From: Leptospira bandrabouensis
GTDB taxonomy: Bacteria > Spirochaetota > Leptospiria > Leptospirales > Leptospiraceae
Assembly (NCBI RefSeq): GCF_004770905.1
Contig: NZ_RQHT01000015.1
Coordinates: 124,001-188,000, forward strand
DNA: 64,000 bases
Direction: 5' to 3'
Part shown: positions 52,860 through 63,132 of the stretch, piece after piece
Layout of the letters: each line of letters opens with the position of its first letter
Position numbering within the stretch: position 1 is the first letter of the stretch
Translations under genes and position numbers: made by a program
The notes under the pieces: generated by a model
Databases searched by the model: none
What the model saw: only the letters and a program-made list of their open reading frames with translations
Told to the model about the DNA's origin: nothing

Positions 52860-55549
52860 CTCTGTTTAGGCAGATATATAAAAAATATAGTTTCACCTGG
52901 AACGGATGTTAGCTCAATCCTCCCAGCATGGCGTTTGACTATTTTATTCACAATGTCAAGTCCAAGTCCACTTCCTTCCCCAGGCGCTTTGGTAGTAAAA
53001 AAAGGTTCAAATATTTTTGATTGGATTTCTTTCGGAATTCCTGGCCCCGAATCCTTTAATGATACTAAAATTTCCGAACCTCGATCTTTCACGGCAATTT
53101 CTAAATTACCATCAAATGACATTGCTTGTAAGGCATTATAAATCAAATTAGTCCATACATGTAATAAATCATCCGGATAACATTCAATAGGTGCTACTGG
53201 ATCAAAATCTTTAACTAAATTGATTCCTCGTTTTAATTGGTTTTGGTATATCGTGAGTACAGTTTCAATGGTATCCGGAATGGATGCTAGATTCTTTTTT
53301 CCTGTTGTATCAAAATGTGAAAAATTTTTCAAAGCATACATAATTTTAGAAACTCGATCCACTGCCAATTGAATGGATCTTGTGTTTCTTCTAAATTGAA
53401 TTTCCAGTGATAAATAATCTAAAAATACTTTTATATAATGAGATCGAAATAGAGGTAAATAACTCGGATCAATTTCTCCGATTCCAAGTTCCACCCAATT
53501 TTCTGCAAATTCTTCCGCACTTCGCAAATCAAAACCATCTGCCAAAAATATTTCTTTGTTTCTTTTTTTACGTAAACGTTCTTCTCTACCCGTATAAAAT
53601 TCAATCGGTTGATCCAGATTGGCAAGTATCGATTTAACAATTTTTTGTTCTGTTTGGGGCACAGAAAGTATGGCTTCCCGAAACAATTGGGAGGCAAGAC
53701 CATAACGTTTTTGCCAATCCAACATATTTTGATTCGAGGCTTTTACTGCACCGATAGGATTATTTATTTCGTGGGCTATCCCTGCAATGAGCTGACCTAA
53801 AGCTGCAAGTTTTTCTGATTGGATGAGCTGTTCTTGTGTTCTTTTTAAATTTTCAAAAGCGGATTCTAATTCTAGTTTTTGTTTTTCGATTAAATCGTTT
53901 TTATCTCTTATTTCCGAATTGATGAGGCGTAGTTCCTCCACCTCTTTCAATGGACTCAAATCAAAAATACTATAAGCAATTGAATTACTATTTTTATACA
54001 GAAACCTTTTGATAGAAACCAGAGCTGGAAAAAAATCTCCATTTTTCTTACGACAAACAATTTCAATGGAGCCGGTTCGGTTAGCTGCAATCATTTCACG
54101 AATTTTGCGAAGAGAGGAGATCGACAAAAGATTTCGAATTTTTAATTTAGATGTGTCTTCCAAGTCATAACCAAATAACTTTTGGAATGCAAAATTTGAA
54201 TCCTTTGCGATTAGTCCATTTTCATCAAAAATCAAAAATGCTTCTGTAGAAAACTGATAAAAAGCTTCAAACCTTTCATCCGAAATTCGTAGCGCCTCTT
54301 CATTTAATTTTATCTCTGTTATGTCGAGAACAGTACCTCTCATATTGATAGGTGTACCATCTTCGGATCTAGTAATTTTTCCAAGGGCTTCCACCCAATG
54401 TACTTTCCCATCAGGATGATTGATTCTATTTCGCAAACGATAAGCAGTACGATCTAAATCTTCCATGAGAAGTGATGTTTCTTTGGCTAATAACTCCAAA
54501 TCATCTTTGTGAGTAAGTTCTAAAAATAGGTTCTCTGTAACCTCAAAATTTTCGCCAGGAAATCCATAGATACGATAGGTTTGAGGTGACCAATAAATCG
54601 TTTTTGCTTTTATGTCCCAACTCCAAATTCCCATTTTGGCAGCATCGAGCGCCATCACAAGTCTAGACTCTGATTCTTTTAAGGCAATATTTGCTTCTAT
54701 TTGTTTGGTTCTATCAATCATGGCACCAAACATGCGATAGGCTTCCCCTTTCTCATTATAGAGAAAAATACCATTATCTTCTATATAAATATATTTTCCA
54801 GTTTTAGTCTTATAACGATATTCTACTGTGAATTTTTTGTGGTTAGATAAAGCTTCCTCGAAGGCTTGTAAAGTTGTCTCCCTATCATCCTGATGAATGC
54901 AATCTAACCATTCTTTATATCCGAATTTTTGGTATTCATCTTCTGAATAACCTGTGATTTCTTGGATCGCCCCACCCCAAATATTCTCTCCAGTCTGCAC
55001 ATCCATATCATATACCATACTTAACGAAAGTTCGGTGATGGTCCTGTATTTGGATTCGTCATATTCTATTTTTTTTTGTTTTACAACATTTTCTGTAATG
55101 TCTGTTATTAAAAAAACAAGAAGGGAAATTTCTCCTGATTTGTCAAAAACAGGAGAACCATTAATAGATAAGTATTTTTTGTTACCGGAGGCATCTTCTA
55201 TCGCATGGCGAATGTCTGTGACAGGCTTTTTGGTCTTTAATACAACATTAAAAGGTTGGTCTTCCTCTCTCCAAGGCCCTCCATCCAAAGAAGTATTTTT
55301 CCATTCAGGGGCATCATAGGTCCTGGAAAGAATATCATTTAATTTAATCCCAAGGACCGATTCTGAAGCAGGATTGGCATACCGAATCTGCCCTAGAGGA
55401 TTGAGAACGATCATAGCAGTAGAACTGACATTCATGATGGTTGTCAGTAGCTCGACTTCGAAAAAGGTTTCCTCCTCAGACAAATGGCGTTCTACCGGCT
55501 TTCCGATTTCTTTTGACTCTCCCTTTGTAAACTTAGATTCCACGCACAA
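52856..55549 (-). CDS. multi-PAS sensor histidine kinase
   Basis: An 897-residue soluble kinase. Four PAS-type domains (about 30-155, 165-285, 290-410 and 420-535, several with following PAC parts) lead to a coiled coil (about 540-590), the H-box LIAGIAHEINNPIGAVKASN with its His, and an ATPase domain (DSGPGIPKEIQ, GEGSGLGLDIVNKIVKRH). Between the first H-box helix and the second (VSKIMYALKNFSHFD) there is a long helical insert of roughly 100 residues. No membrane segment is seen. The tail overlaps the convergent response regulator gene by 4 bases, so the two may form a pair. Confidence 0.92.
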
Positions 55550-55555
55550 ATAGAC

Positions 55556-56392
55556 TTATTTTTTTAGGGAATCCAATTTACCTGCCTCGATTTTTTGGTA
55601 AATCGGAAGGATCAAAAACAAAAAACGATCTAAGATCTGGATGAATCGGAATAAAAAGGAAGGATATACTTCTTTCGCATTGCACCTGATCCCTTTCACC
55701 ACCTTTTTGGCCACAGTTTCCGCTGATTGGCTAGGAAAAGGAACGGGAACTTGTTTGCCAGCTGAATCAAAGAACTTCGTTCTTGTTGCTATGGGATACA
55801 CAACCATCACCCGATTTCCTGGTTTTAATTCAAAACGGTAGGCGTCGATAAAAGAACGTACCGCAGCTTTTGTGGAAGAATACGTAGCATAACCTGGTAA
55901 GGCCAAATGACTCATTGCCGAGGCGGTTACAATAAAGAAAAATGGTTCTTTTCTCGTTAAGTTTAATGTAACCAATGTATATAGTGGTGAGAAAACGTTT
56001 GTTCGATAGATACGATCAATTCGATCCCAATCCGCATTTTTTATGACCTCATAATAAGCAAAACCTGCATTCGCATAAAAAATATCAATTCCACCAATTT
56101 TTTTATCTGCCGTTGTCAAGAGTTGGTCTAAACTTTCTTTTTGGGAAACGTCACCTTGGTAAGGAATTACATTTGGATGGACCGGTATATTTTTTTCGTT
56201 TAAATCACAGGCAAGAATCTTGACGCCATCATACTTTAACATCTGCAAAACGGTTTCTTTGCCAATTCCAGACCCTGCGCCAGTGATCACGATTCTTTTG
56301 TTTTTTAGTTCCATTGGCGAAACATAAAACAAAGAGATATTGAATAAAGTTCTTTTTAATAAGACATCTAACTTTTTTTGGAACCATTCCAT
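55556..56392 (-). CDS. SDR family oxidoreductase
   Basis: A classical SDR of about 252-278 residues. The NAD(P) loop is VITGAGSGIGKETVLQ, then YANAGFAYYEV and the active-site YATYSSTKAAVRSF. The C-terminus has a hydrophobic run FRFIQILDRFLFLILPIYQKI, so it may be membrane-attached. The start may be the ATG at 56,314 (MELKNKRIVITGAG) instead of 56,392. It lies alone between the kinase and a divergent PP2C gene, so substrate and pathway are not clear. Confidence 0.82.
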   Translation of the reverse strand: MEWFQKKLDVLLKRTLFNISLFYVSPMELKNKRIVITGAGSGIGKETVLQMLKYDGVKILACDLNEKNIPVHPNVIPYQGDVSQKESLDQLLTTADKKIGGIDIFYANAGFAYYEVIKNADWDRIDRIYRTNVFSPLYTLVTLNLTRKEPFFFIVTASAMSHLALPGYATYSSTKAAVRSFIDAYRFELKPGNRVMVVYPIATRTKFFDSAGKQVPVPFPSQSAETVAKKVVKGIRCNAKEVYPSFLFRFIQILDRFLFLILPIYQKIEAGKLDSLKK

Positions 56393-56449
56393 AAAATATC
56401 TTTACTGCGCATTTTTGGCGGGTAGTCTTTGTTTCCCTGAGGAATCCAT

Positions 56450-58750
56450 ATGGCCATGATTTTTGATCGTATTTTCAAATTCATCTATAAGTATATCTCC
56501 TATAGTTTTGCGATCGTATTCTTTTCTCTTTTGGGTGCCTTTTTTGGAGCGTTTTACGCCTATTTTTTTGGTTCCGCCCTCATTCCCGACTTTACCACAG
56601 AAAACCATCCCCAAGTGGTTTGGGTTTTTTTAATCACAACTGGAATTGCAGCAATTGGCCATAGTGTCGAATTTGGAATTCTTAGCCCTCTTGGGTTTTT
56701 CGGTTTCCGTTCTGATACAAAGAAACTTAATACCATCTTAAAACCTAACGAAACGATTCGGCACAAAGATATTTTAGTTTTGGAAAGTTTACTAAATACA
56801 ATCATCAATTTCCCCAAAGAAAATATGTATGCAGCCTTTCGATACGCACTCTTTATTTTTATTTCAGTTTCTATTACTCATTTCATCTACAAACATCCAT
56901 TATACGAACTTGCTCTTATTTTTGTAGGTTGGCTAACGGCAGCATTTGTTTATGGAGGATTTTCCTATATCATCTCCGATTATTTTACGGGAGCCAAACG
57001 AGTAGAGATTAAAAAAATTCTATCGTTTCGCGATGTTACCATTCATAAAAATTATGGAATCATGAGTTTAAAAGGAAAATTCATTTTCTTATTAATTCTA
57101 ATTTTACTTTCCCTTAGTGTTCTTGCTGTATTTATTTCCTTTGGTAACGCAAGCCTTATCAAAATTTCAGCCTTCATTACTATGACATTTTTTGAAGCCG
57201 TCATCCTTATCTTTATGTTTTTTCAATCCATCAATTTAACGTTAGAACAAATCAATGAATCAGCCAATAGTTTGGCTAGCGGTGGAAGCGGATCTCTGCC
57301 TATTTTATCGATCGATAAAGAATTCATCCAATTTGCAGAAAATTTTGAAAAAGCCACAAGAGAGGTAGGAAGAATCAGGGAGAACTTACAGGAATTAGTC
57401 GAGGCAAAAACATCCGAACTAAGAAACAGTTTAGAAACTGTTGAGTTTTTAAAAAAACAACAAGACGGGGATTATTTTTTAACTTCTTTATTAATTAAAC
57501 CTTTAAGTTTAAACAAAACTCTAGGAACCAATGTAAAAACTGATTTTTTTATCAAACAAAAGAAAACTTTCACCTTCCATGGAAGAGAAAACGAAATTGG
57601 TGGAGATATTTGTATAACAAGAACTGTTTCACTTCGTGGCAAAGATTATACATTTTTTTTAAATGCAGACGCAATGGGGAAGTCTCTGCAGGGTGCTGGA
57701 GGGGTTCTTGTCCTCGGTGCTGCTGTTCAGTCCATTTTAGAAAGGTCTTTAGCCGTAGAGTCAGTAAAACAATTGTATGCAGAACGATGGATTAAAAACT
57801 CATTCCAAGAACTTCACCATATTTTTGAAAGTTTCGACTGTTCGATGTTAGTTTCTATGGTAATGGGACTTATTGACGACGAAACAGGCTTGGTATATTA
57901 TATAAACGCAGAACATCCTTGGTCCGTATTATATCGTAACGAAAAATCAGAATTTATCAAAACAAACTCAGAACTTAGAAAATTAGGAACTCCCTTTAAA
58001 GAAAATGCTTTAGAGATTTCCACCTTACAATTGATTCCCGGTGATATCCTCATTCTTGGTTCTGACGGCCGCGATGATATTGAATTTGTTTCACAAGCAG
58101 AATACAGAAAAATCAATCATGACGAAGAATTATTTTTACATCATGTGGAAAATGGAAAAGGAGATTTAGAAAAAATTTACAAATCAATTCTAGATATGGG
58201 AGAACTAACAGATGATTTAAGTTTAATGAGGATTTCCTTTAAAGAACATATTTCACTTCCACCTAGGTCCATCAGGAAAGAATCTTATGAACTCATGAGA
58301 AAAGCAAGATCTAGTATTAAAGAAAATCATTTTGAAAATGCGAAAGATTACTTAATCGAAGCAAACAAAATTAATCCCGAAAACCAAGAAATACTCAGAG
58401 CACTCATTCGTCTTTTAGTGCGGATAAAAGATTACAAATTAGCTTCTGAAAAATTTAATACATATATAGAAGAATTTCCAGGAGATACAGACCTAATTTA
58501 TTTAGCATCCTTCACCTACAAACAAACCAAAGAATACGGAAAGGCCATTGATATGGGTGAGAGGATTCGATTACGAAATCCAGGTCACCTTGCAAATTTA
58601 CTTCGTCTAGTACAACTTTATCTTTTAGTGGGAAATGTATCAAAAGCAGAAAAAACCTTAAACCTGGCCTCCCTTCTCGCAGCTGATTCCAAAAGACTGG
58701 TTAGTTTAAAATCAGAAATTGAAACCTTGCGAAAGAAAGTGATTCATTAA
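56450..58750 (+). CDS. membrane PP2C/SpoIIE-type phosphatase with C-terminal TPRs
   Basis: A 766-residue protein. The first 260 residues hold about six membrane segments (for instance IVFFSLLGAFFGAFYAYFF and FIFLLILILLSLSVLAVFISF). A HAMP-like linker (about 260-315) and coiled coil precede the PP2C domain: ENEIGGDICITRTV and FLNADAMGKS (metal Asp positions), ILGSDGRDDIEF and ELTDDLSLMRISF. The last 150 residues are TPR-like helical repeats (ENQEILRALIRLLVRIKDYKLASEKF). It likely dephosphorylates a Ser/Thr of a partner such as an anti-sigma antagonist. Partner not visible nearby. Confidence 0.87.
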   Translation: MAMIFDRIFKFIYKYISYSFAIVFFSLLGAFFGAFYAYFFGSALIPDFTTENHPQVVWVFLITTGIAAIGHSVEFGILSPLGFFGFRSDTKKLNTILKPNETIRHKDILVLESLLNTIINFPKENMYAAFRYALFIFISVSITHFIYKHPLYELALIFVGWLTAAFVYGGFSYIISDYFTGAKRVEIKKILSFRDVTIHKNYGIMSLKGKFIFLLILILLSLSVLAVFISFGNASLIKISAFITMTFFEAVILIFMFFQSINLTLEQINESANSLASGGSGSLPILSIDKEFIQFAENFEKATREVGRIRENLQELVEAKTSELRNSLETVEFLKKQQDGDYFLTSLLIKPLSLNKTLGTNVKTDFFIKQKKTFTFHGRENEIGGDICITRTVSLRGKDYTFFLNADAMGKSLQGAGGVLVLGAAVQSILERSLAVESVKQLYAERWIKNSFQELHHIFESFDCSMLVSMVMGLIDDETGLVYYINAEHPWSVLYRNEKSEFIKTNSELRKLGTPFKENALEISTLQLIPGDILILGSDGRDDIEFVSQAEYRKINHDEELFLHHVENGKGDLEKIYKSILDMGELTDDLSLMRISFKEHISLPPRSIRKESYELMRKARSSIKENHFENAKDYLIEANKINPENQEILRALIRLLVRIKDYKLASEKFNTYIEEFPGDTDLIYLASFTYKQTKEYGKAIDMGERIRLRNPGHLANLLRLVQLYLLVGNVSKAEKTLNLASLLAADSKRLVSLKSEIETLRKKVIH

Positions 58751-58879
58751 ATGGATTCCAAGTTAGCAGGATTTCCGACAAAAAGAAACACTAAAAAAAT
58801 TACCGTAACGCTTTTGTTTCTGATTTTAACGTTTGGCGAAAAATACCTAAAATCATAAAATAGATTTCATAAGTCACTA

Positions 58880-59581
58880 ATGTTTGCTCGCTTTTTCTAT
58901 ATTACCTTTTTCCTAACCGTTGTTTTACAATGTACTACCACTGGATTTCATGAAAAAAAAATCAGAGAAACTATGGATTTTGGAATAGAAAGCAAGTTTC
59001 GAGTTTGTCTAGTCACGGAACCCGATATCACAAAAGAAGAAATCTCCGATTTATTTACTGCTTGGAACGAAGAACTCTTATACTATAAACTCAAAGCAGA
59101 ACCAATTTTATTAGAAGTAGTAGAAAGGCCAGGATTTTGGGGTACAGATATTTTAGGTTATTTGATGGATCGCCAATTAACAAAAGATTGTGATCGGTTA
59201 TTGTATTTAAAAGGAAGGACCTGGGGGGATATTAGTTTTGAAATTTTGACCCTGGGAATTTTTGTGGGAGTGGGTTTAAAGTTAGAAGTCCAAGGTGCAG
59301 TAGAAGGTCAAACAAACACGAGAGGATATATCAAAGCCAAGTATATTTCCACCATACAAATGTTATTCACTAGCCCTAATTCCACCCTCATCCATGAAGG
59401 ATATCATCTTCTAGGATGTGGCCACCAACTTTTTATGAAAGAATGTTATGAAAGAATTAGAAATGTGAAACTTCTTCTGTCAGACCCCAATCGAGATCCC
59501 CATTTTTTCCCGGTCATCACCACGAGTGGAAAAAAAATCTTAACCAGACCAGAATTTTTATCTTACCCTAACAACGAGTAA
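58880..59581 (+). CDS. lipoprotein with metzincin-type zinc motif, putative metalloprotease
   Basis: A 233-residue protein. The N-terminus MFARFFYITFFLTVVLQC is a signal peptide ending in a lipobox-like VVLQC (Cys18). Residues 172-182 read HEGYHLLGCGH, a perfect HExxHxxGxxH metzincin motif; the Met-turn cannot be assigned with certainty (MKECYERI, residue 186 on, follows closely). The region 80-160 has no family I recognise. It probably sits at the outer membrane or periplasm. Function as a protease is inferred from the motif alone. Confidence 0.65.
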   Translation: MFARFFYITFFLTVVLQCTTTGFHEKKIRETMDFGIESKFRVCLVTEPDITKEEISDLFTAWNEELLYYKLKAEPILLEVVERPGFWGTDILGYLMDRQLTKDCDRLLYLKGRTWGDISFEILTLGIFVGVGLKLEVQGAVEGQTNTRGYIKAKYISTIQMLFTSPNSTLIHEGYHLLGCGHQLFMKECYERIRNVKLLLSDPNRDPHFFPVITTSGKKILTRPEFLSYPNNE

Positions 59582-59725
59582 ATTCTGATTCATAAGACTG
59601 ACATCTATTGTAAAGGATAAAACCCACATCCTAATTTTTGCTACAGACAATTACGAATCAACTTCTGTTTAGTTTGGACTTGCTTTTGTCCTCCCGTTTT
59701 TTGTAACATCCAAACAGAAAGTTTT

Positions 59726-60985
59726 ATGTATCATTTTTTTATTTCGCTATTGGCATTTGTTTTCTTCATTTCCTGCTCCACTCCCAAATCAGAAAATCTT
59801 TGTGACACAGAAAATTCAAAATTCATTTCGAATTTGTTATTTCGCTTTCTTATCAAAGATAAAAGTGACCAATGCGGGTACAAAGTGAATTCAAATCCAC
59901 CTGCCTGTGAACTCAATTATGAAGAAACTCATTTGGATGTGAATTGGCCAGCCATCCAAAAAGAAATGGAATCCCAGTTTCTCTTGGGATCTGGTGCCTC
60001 AGAATCCTTAATCCAATATCGTCCAGAGTCTATTGGAGCTGTCATCAGTTCAAGTTTTCCTGCCTTCCAAGGAGCCTTAAACGCTCCGAATGGGAATGTT
60101 TATATTGTTCCTTATTATTCACCTAAAATATTAGAAGTGAATCCGATCTCTAAATCCTATTCTATTATGGGGTCTTTTTCTGAATCAGTGGAAAGGATTG
60201 GAGGAGCTCTTGGCCCTGCGGGTATCCTATATTTTGCACCACACTTAGTGGCGGATTTTTACGCATTCAATACAAACAACAATTCCATATCAATACTTGG
60301 GAATGAATCTTTGGCAACAGCTGCATATAACGGAGCTATCTATGCTCCGAATGGAAAAATTTACTATGTACCAAGCTCAGAAACCATCATTCGTTATTAT
60401 GATACGAACACAAAAACCATTGGTCAGGTAACTACACCCACAAGCGGTGGATTTTCCACGGGGGTTCTCACCCCACAGGGAAAAATTTATTTCATTCCTC
60501 TTACAAGCACAAGGATGTATATCTTAGATACAAAAGATGATTCTGTCACCATTCATCCCTATGTATATCCAGGAGGAAGTGCTTATATTTCAGGTATTCT
60601 CACTCCCAATGAGAGAATCTATATGATACCTCATTCCGCTACACAAGTTCTTTATCTAGACATATCATCGAATGAAATTGTTTTAGCAGGCAATATTCCC
60701 TCGCCAGGCTCTAGTATGTTTAATGGAGCCGTCCTTGCGCCCAATGGGAAAATTTATCCCATCCCAGAGGACTATCCAAATTTTATTTCCTTTGATACCA
60801 AAGACCATACGATAAGCACACTCTTTCCTAAACCCACAGGCTCTTATCGTGGGGGGGCCCTGGGTCCCGAAGGGGAAATTTATTTAGCACCCCATACAAC
60901 CGATCGATTTGATTTAATCCAAACGGGTTCCCTGGGAAGGTTCTGTCAATCGCTACGGCTCTCGCCCTATTGGAACAAACTCTAA
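59726..60985 (+). CDS. lipoprotein with seven tandem repeats, probable beta-propeller
   Basis: A 419-residue protein. Signal peptide MYHFFISLLAFVFFISCSTPKS with the lipid-accepting Cys at about 17. From about residue 112 on, a motif of the type GA-x-x-PNG-x-IY-x-(I/V)P is repeated seven times at intervals of about 40-45 residues (GALNAPNGNVYIVP, GALGPAGILYFAP, GAIYAPNGKIYYVP, GVLTPQGKIYFIP, GILTPNERIYMIP, GAVLAPNGKIYPIP, GALGPEGEIYLAP). Seven blades fit a beta-propeller. No catalytic motif was seen; binding role likely. Confidence 0.8.
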   Translation: MYHFFISLLAFVFFISCSTPKSENLCDTENSKFISNLLFRFLIKDKSDQCGYKVNSNPPACELNYEETHLDVNWPAIQKEMESQFLLGSGASESLIQYRPESIGAVISSSFPAFQGALNAPNGNVYIVPYYSPKILEVNPISKSYSIMGSFSESVERIGGALGPAGILYFAPHLVADFYAFNTNNNSISILGNESLATAAYNGAIYAPNGKIYYVPSSETIIRYYDTNTKTIGQVTTPTSGGFSTGVLTPQGKIYFIPLTSTRMYILDTKDDSVTIHPYVYPGGSAYISGILTPNERIYMIPHSATQVLYLDISSNEIVLAGNIPSPGSSMFNGAVLAPNGKIYPIPEDYPNFISFDTKDHTISTLFPKPTGSYRGGALGPEGEIYLAPHTTDRFDLIQTGSLGRFCQSLRLSPYWNKL

Positions 60986-61062
60986 GCTAAATTTTGTCCC
61001 ATAATTTTCAGATTCCATTCGTCCGATAAACTGTAGTTTTTCTACGGCGGACAAAACAATCA

Positions 61063-62976
61063 ATGGAATCGTTCACTCAAAACAGTAGTTTATCTTTTGC
61101 ACAATTTGCTGATAAACTACCTTTTGGTATCCTTGTCTTCCATTCTCCGACTTCCGAGTTTTCGTTAGAAAGTAAGTTAGTTTATACAAACCCAATCGCA
61201 AAAACCTTCTTTGCACTTCCCAAAGTGAACCAAATCCAACCTTCGATAAAGGAAATTTTCCCAAACTTACAAAAAGAAGGATTCCTTTCCCAAATTCTCT
61301 CTGGCCTATCCAAAAAGAATAATTCAAAAATATATTTGAATGCGGAACTATTAACGAACAAAAAATTCGAAAACAAAAAACTCTACTCACTTTTTGCAGA
61401 AGAACTTTCAGAAAACCATTTTCATCTTATCATACAAGAAGTCACAGAACGATCGTTTGCTGAAAAATCTTTTTATGAAAACGAATTTAGGTTAAACCAT
61501 GTTTTAAAAACAATGATCAATGGAGTTGTTGTAACAAACTTGGAAGGACAAATCATTTATGCCAATGAAAGTGCGGCTAATATTTTATCCCTAAGTATCG
61601 ATAATATTCAAAACAAATATTTTTCAGGTAAAGAATGGCGTCAAATTCGTGATGACGGTTCTCCTTTGCCAAAGGAAGAACTACCATTAGCCGAGGCACT
61701 AGGAAAACAGAAAACAGTATATAATTTCGAACACGGACTTGTCTCCGATGGAGAAAAGATCAAATGGTTAAGTATCAATGCAGCTCCTCTTTTTGACGAA
61801 ATAGGAAATTTAGAAGGGGCTACAGCGAGTTTTCTTGATATCACAGAATTAAAAAACACGGAACATAGGATCCAATCCAAAAATAAAAAACTAAAAGCCA
61901 TCCTCGATGCCATAGAAAGGTCTGCGATAGTCAGTGTTACTGACACAAAAGGTATCATACAAAGAGTAAACCAAAAGTTTATACAAATCTCCGGTTATAC
62001 AGAAAAGGAACTTGTAGGTTTCGACCATAGAAAACTCAATTCACAATTTCATCCCAAAGAGTTTTGGGAAAAAATGTGGAAAGACATTCTATCTGGTATT
62101 CCTTGGGAAGGAGTCATTCGTAACAAGTCCAAAGACGGTAATTTTTTCTGGTTACAAACATTCATCCATCCCTTGTACGATTCCAATAATTCAATAGAAT
62201 CTTTTTTATCGATACGGTTTAATATCACTGAAGAAGTGGAAGCACTAGAAAATACAAATCGGATGTTACATTTTACTGGAATCCAAAATAGTAAATTACA
62301 AAACTTTGCTTATATTGTATCTCATAACATACGCCAACATTCATCCAACTTTACCTCTTTAATCGACTTATTAGAAGAGAGTCCAACAGAGGAAGAAAGA
62401 AAGAACATTGTCAAAATGTTACATGCATCTTCAGAGAAACTAAATGAAACCATCACTCACCTAAACGACATTATTTCGATTAACCAAATGTTAAACAAAC
62501 CAGTGGAACTTTGTTCCATGGAAGAGGAAATTCAAAAAACCTTAAACATACTAAAGGGATCTATTGAATCACGAAACATAGAAGTGTTTTTGGATTTGGA
62601 AGATCACTTAGAACTTAAAATCATTCCTGCTTATTTGGAAAGTATTCTCTTAAACTTGGTTTCCAACGCGGTTAAGTATGTGCGTTTAAAGAAAGGAGCC
62701 TTCATTAAAATTAGTTCCAAAAAGTTACCAGGCCAAGTGCAGTTGACTGTCGAGGATAATGGGCTTGGAATCAATTTAGAGAAACACGGTAACAAAATTT
62801 TTGGAATGTTTAAGACATTTCATAAAAACGAAGACGCTCGAGGGATTGGGCTTTTTATCACCAAATCTCAAGTGGAAGTTCTTGGCGGAACCATATCTGT
62901 GGAGAGTAAGGAAGGGATTGGTTCTAAATTTACAGTATTCTTTCCCGAAAATCCCAACCTGGTGGTTCCCTTCTAA
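61063..62976 (+). CDS. PAS sensor histidine kinase
   Basis: A 637-residue cytoplasmic kinase. Three PAS-like domains are visible (about 12-125; 135-270 with VVVTNLEGQIIYANESAANIL; 280-395 with SVTDTKGIIQRVNQKFIQISGYTEKEL), then a His box FAYIVSHNIRQHSSNFTSL with the phospho-acceptor His, a spacer and an ATPase domain (LVSNAVKYV, VEDNGLGIN, ARGIGLFITKSQ). The HNIRQH box differs from the usual HDLRNP. No receiver domain or partner regulator is adjacent. Confidence 0.9.
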   Translation: MESFTQNSSLSFAQFADKLPFGILVFHSPTSEFSLESKLVYTNPIAKTFFALPKVNQIQPSIKEIFPNLQKEGFLSQILSGLSKKNNSKIYLNAELLTNKKFENKKLYSLFAEELSENHFHLIIQEVTERSFAEKSFYENEFRLNHVLKTMINGVVVTNLEGQIIYANESAANILSLSIDNIQNKYFSGKEWRQIRDDGSPLPKEELPLAEALGKQKTVYNFEHGLVSDGEKIKWLSINAAPLFDEIGNLEGATASFLDITELKNTEHRIQSKNKKLKAILDAIERSAIVSVTDTKGIIQRVNQKFIQISGYTEKELVGFDHRKLNSQFHPKEFWEKMWKDILSGIPWEGVIRNKSKDGNFFWLQTFIHPLYDSNNSIESFLSIRFNITEEVEALENTNRMLHFTGIQNSKLQNFAYIVSHNIRQHSSNFTSLIDLLEESPTEEERKNIVKMLHASSEKLNETITHLNDIISINQMLNKPVELCSMEEEIQKTLNILKGSIESRNIEVFLDLEDHLELKIIPAYLESILLNLVSNAVKYVRLKKGAFIKISSKKLPGQVQLTVEDNGLGINLEKHGNKIFGMFKTFHKNEDARGIGLFITKSQVEVLGGTISVESKEGIGSKFTVFFPENPNLVVPF

Positions 62977-63132
62977 CTCCAACTTTGCTAAAAAATTAAG
63001 CAATTTCGAATCTTACCCAAGGCAAGTGTCCTATCGTAGCATTCGGTCTTGACAATCTCCCCTACCACACGAGCCTTATCCTAGTGATCCGTGGGCCTAG
63101 CCTACGGACGTACCAATGACATAAGGAAATCC

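Noticed and set aside
63049..63082. TTGACA and TATCCT upstream of sucC as a sigma-70 promoter
   Set aside because: The spacer is 22 bases, too long for a normal promoter, and the -10 match is moderate.
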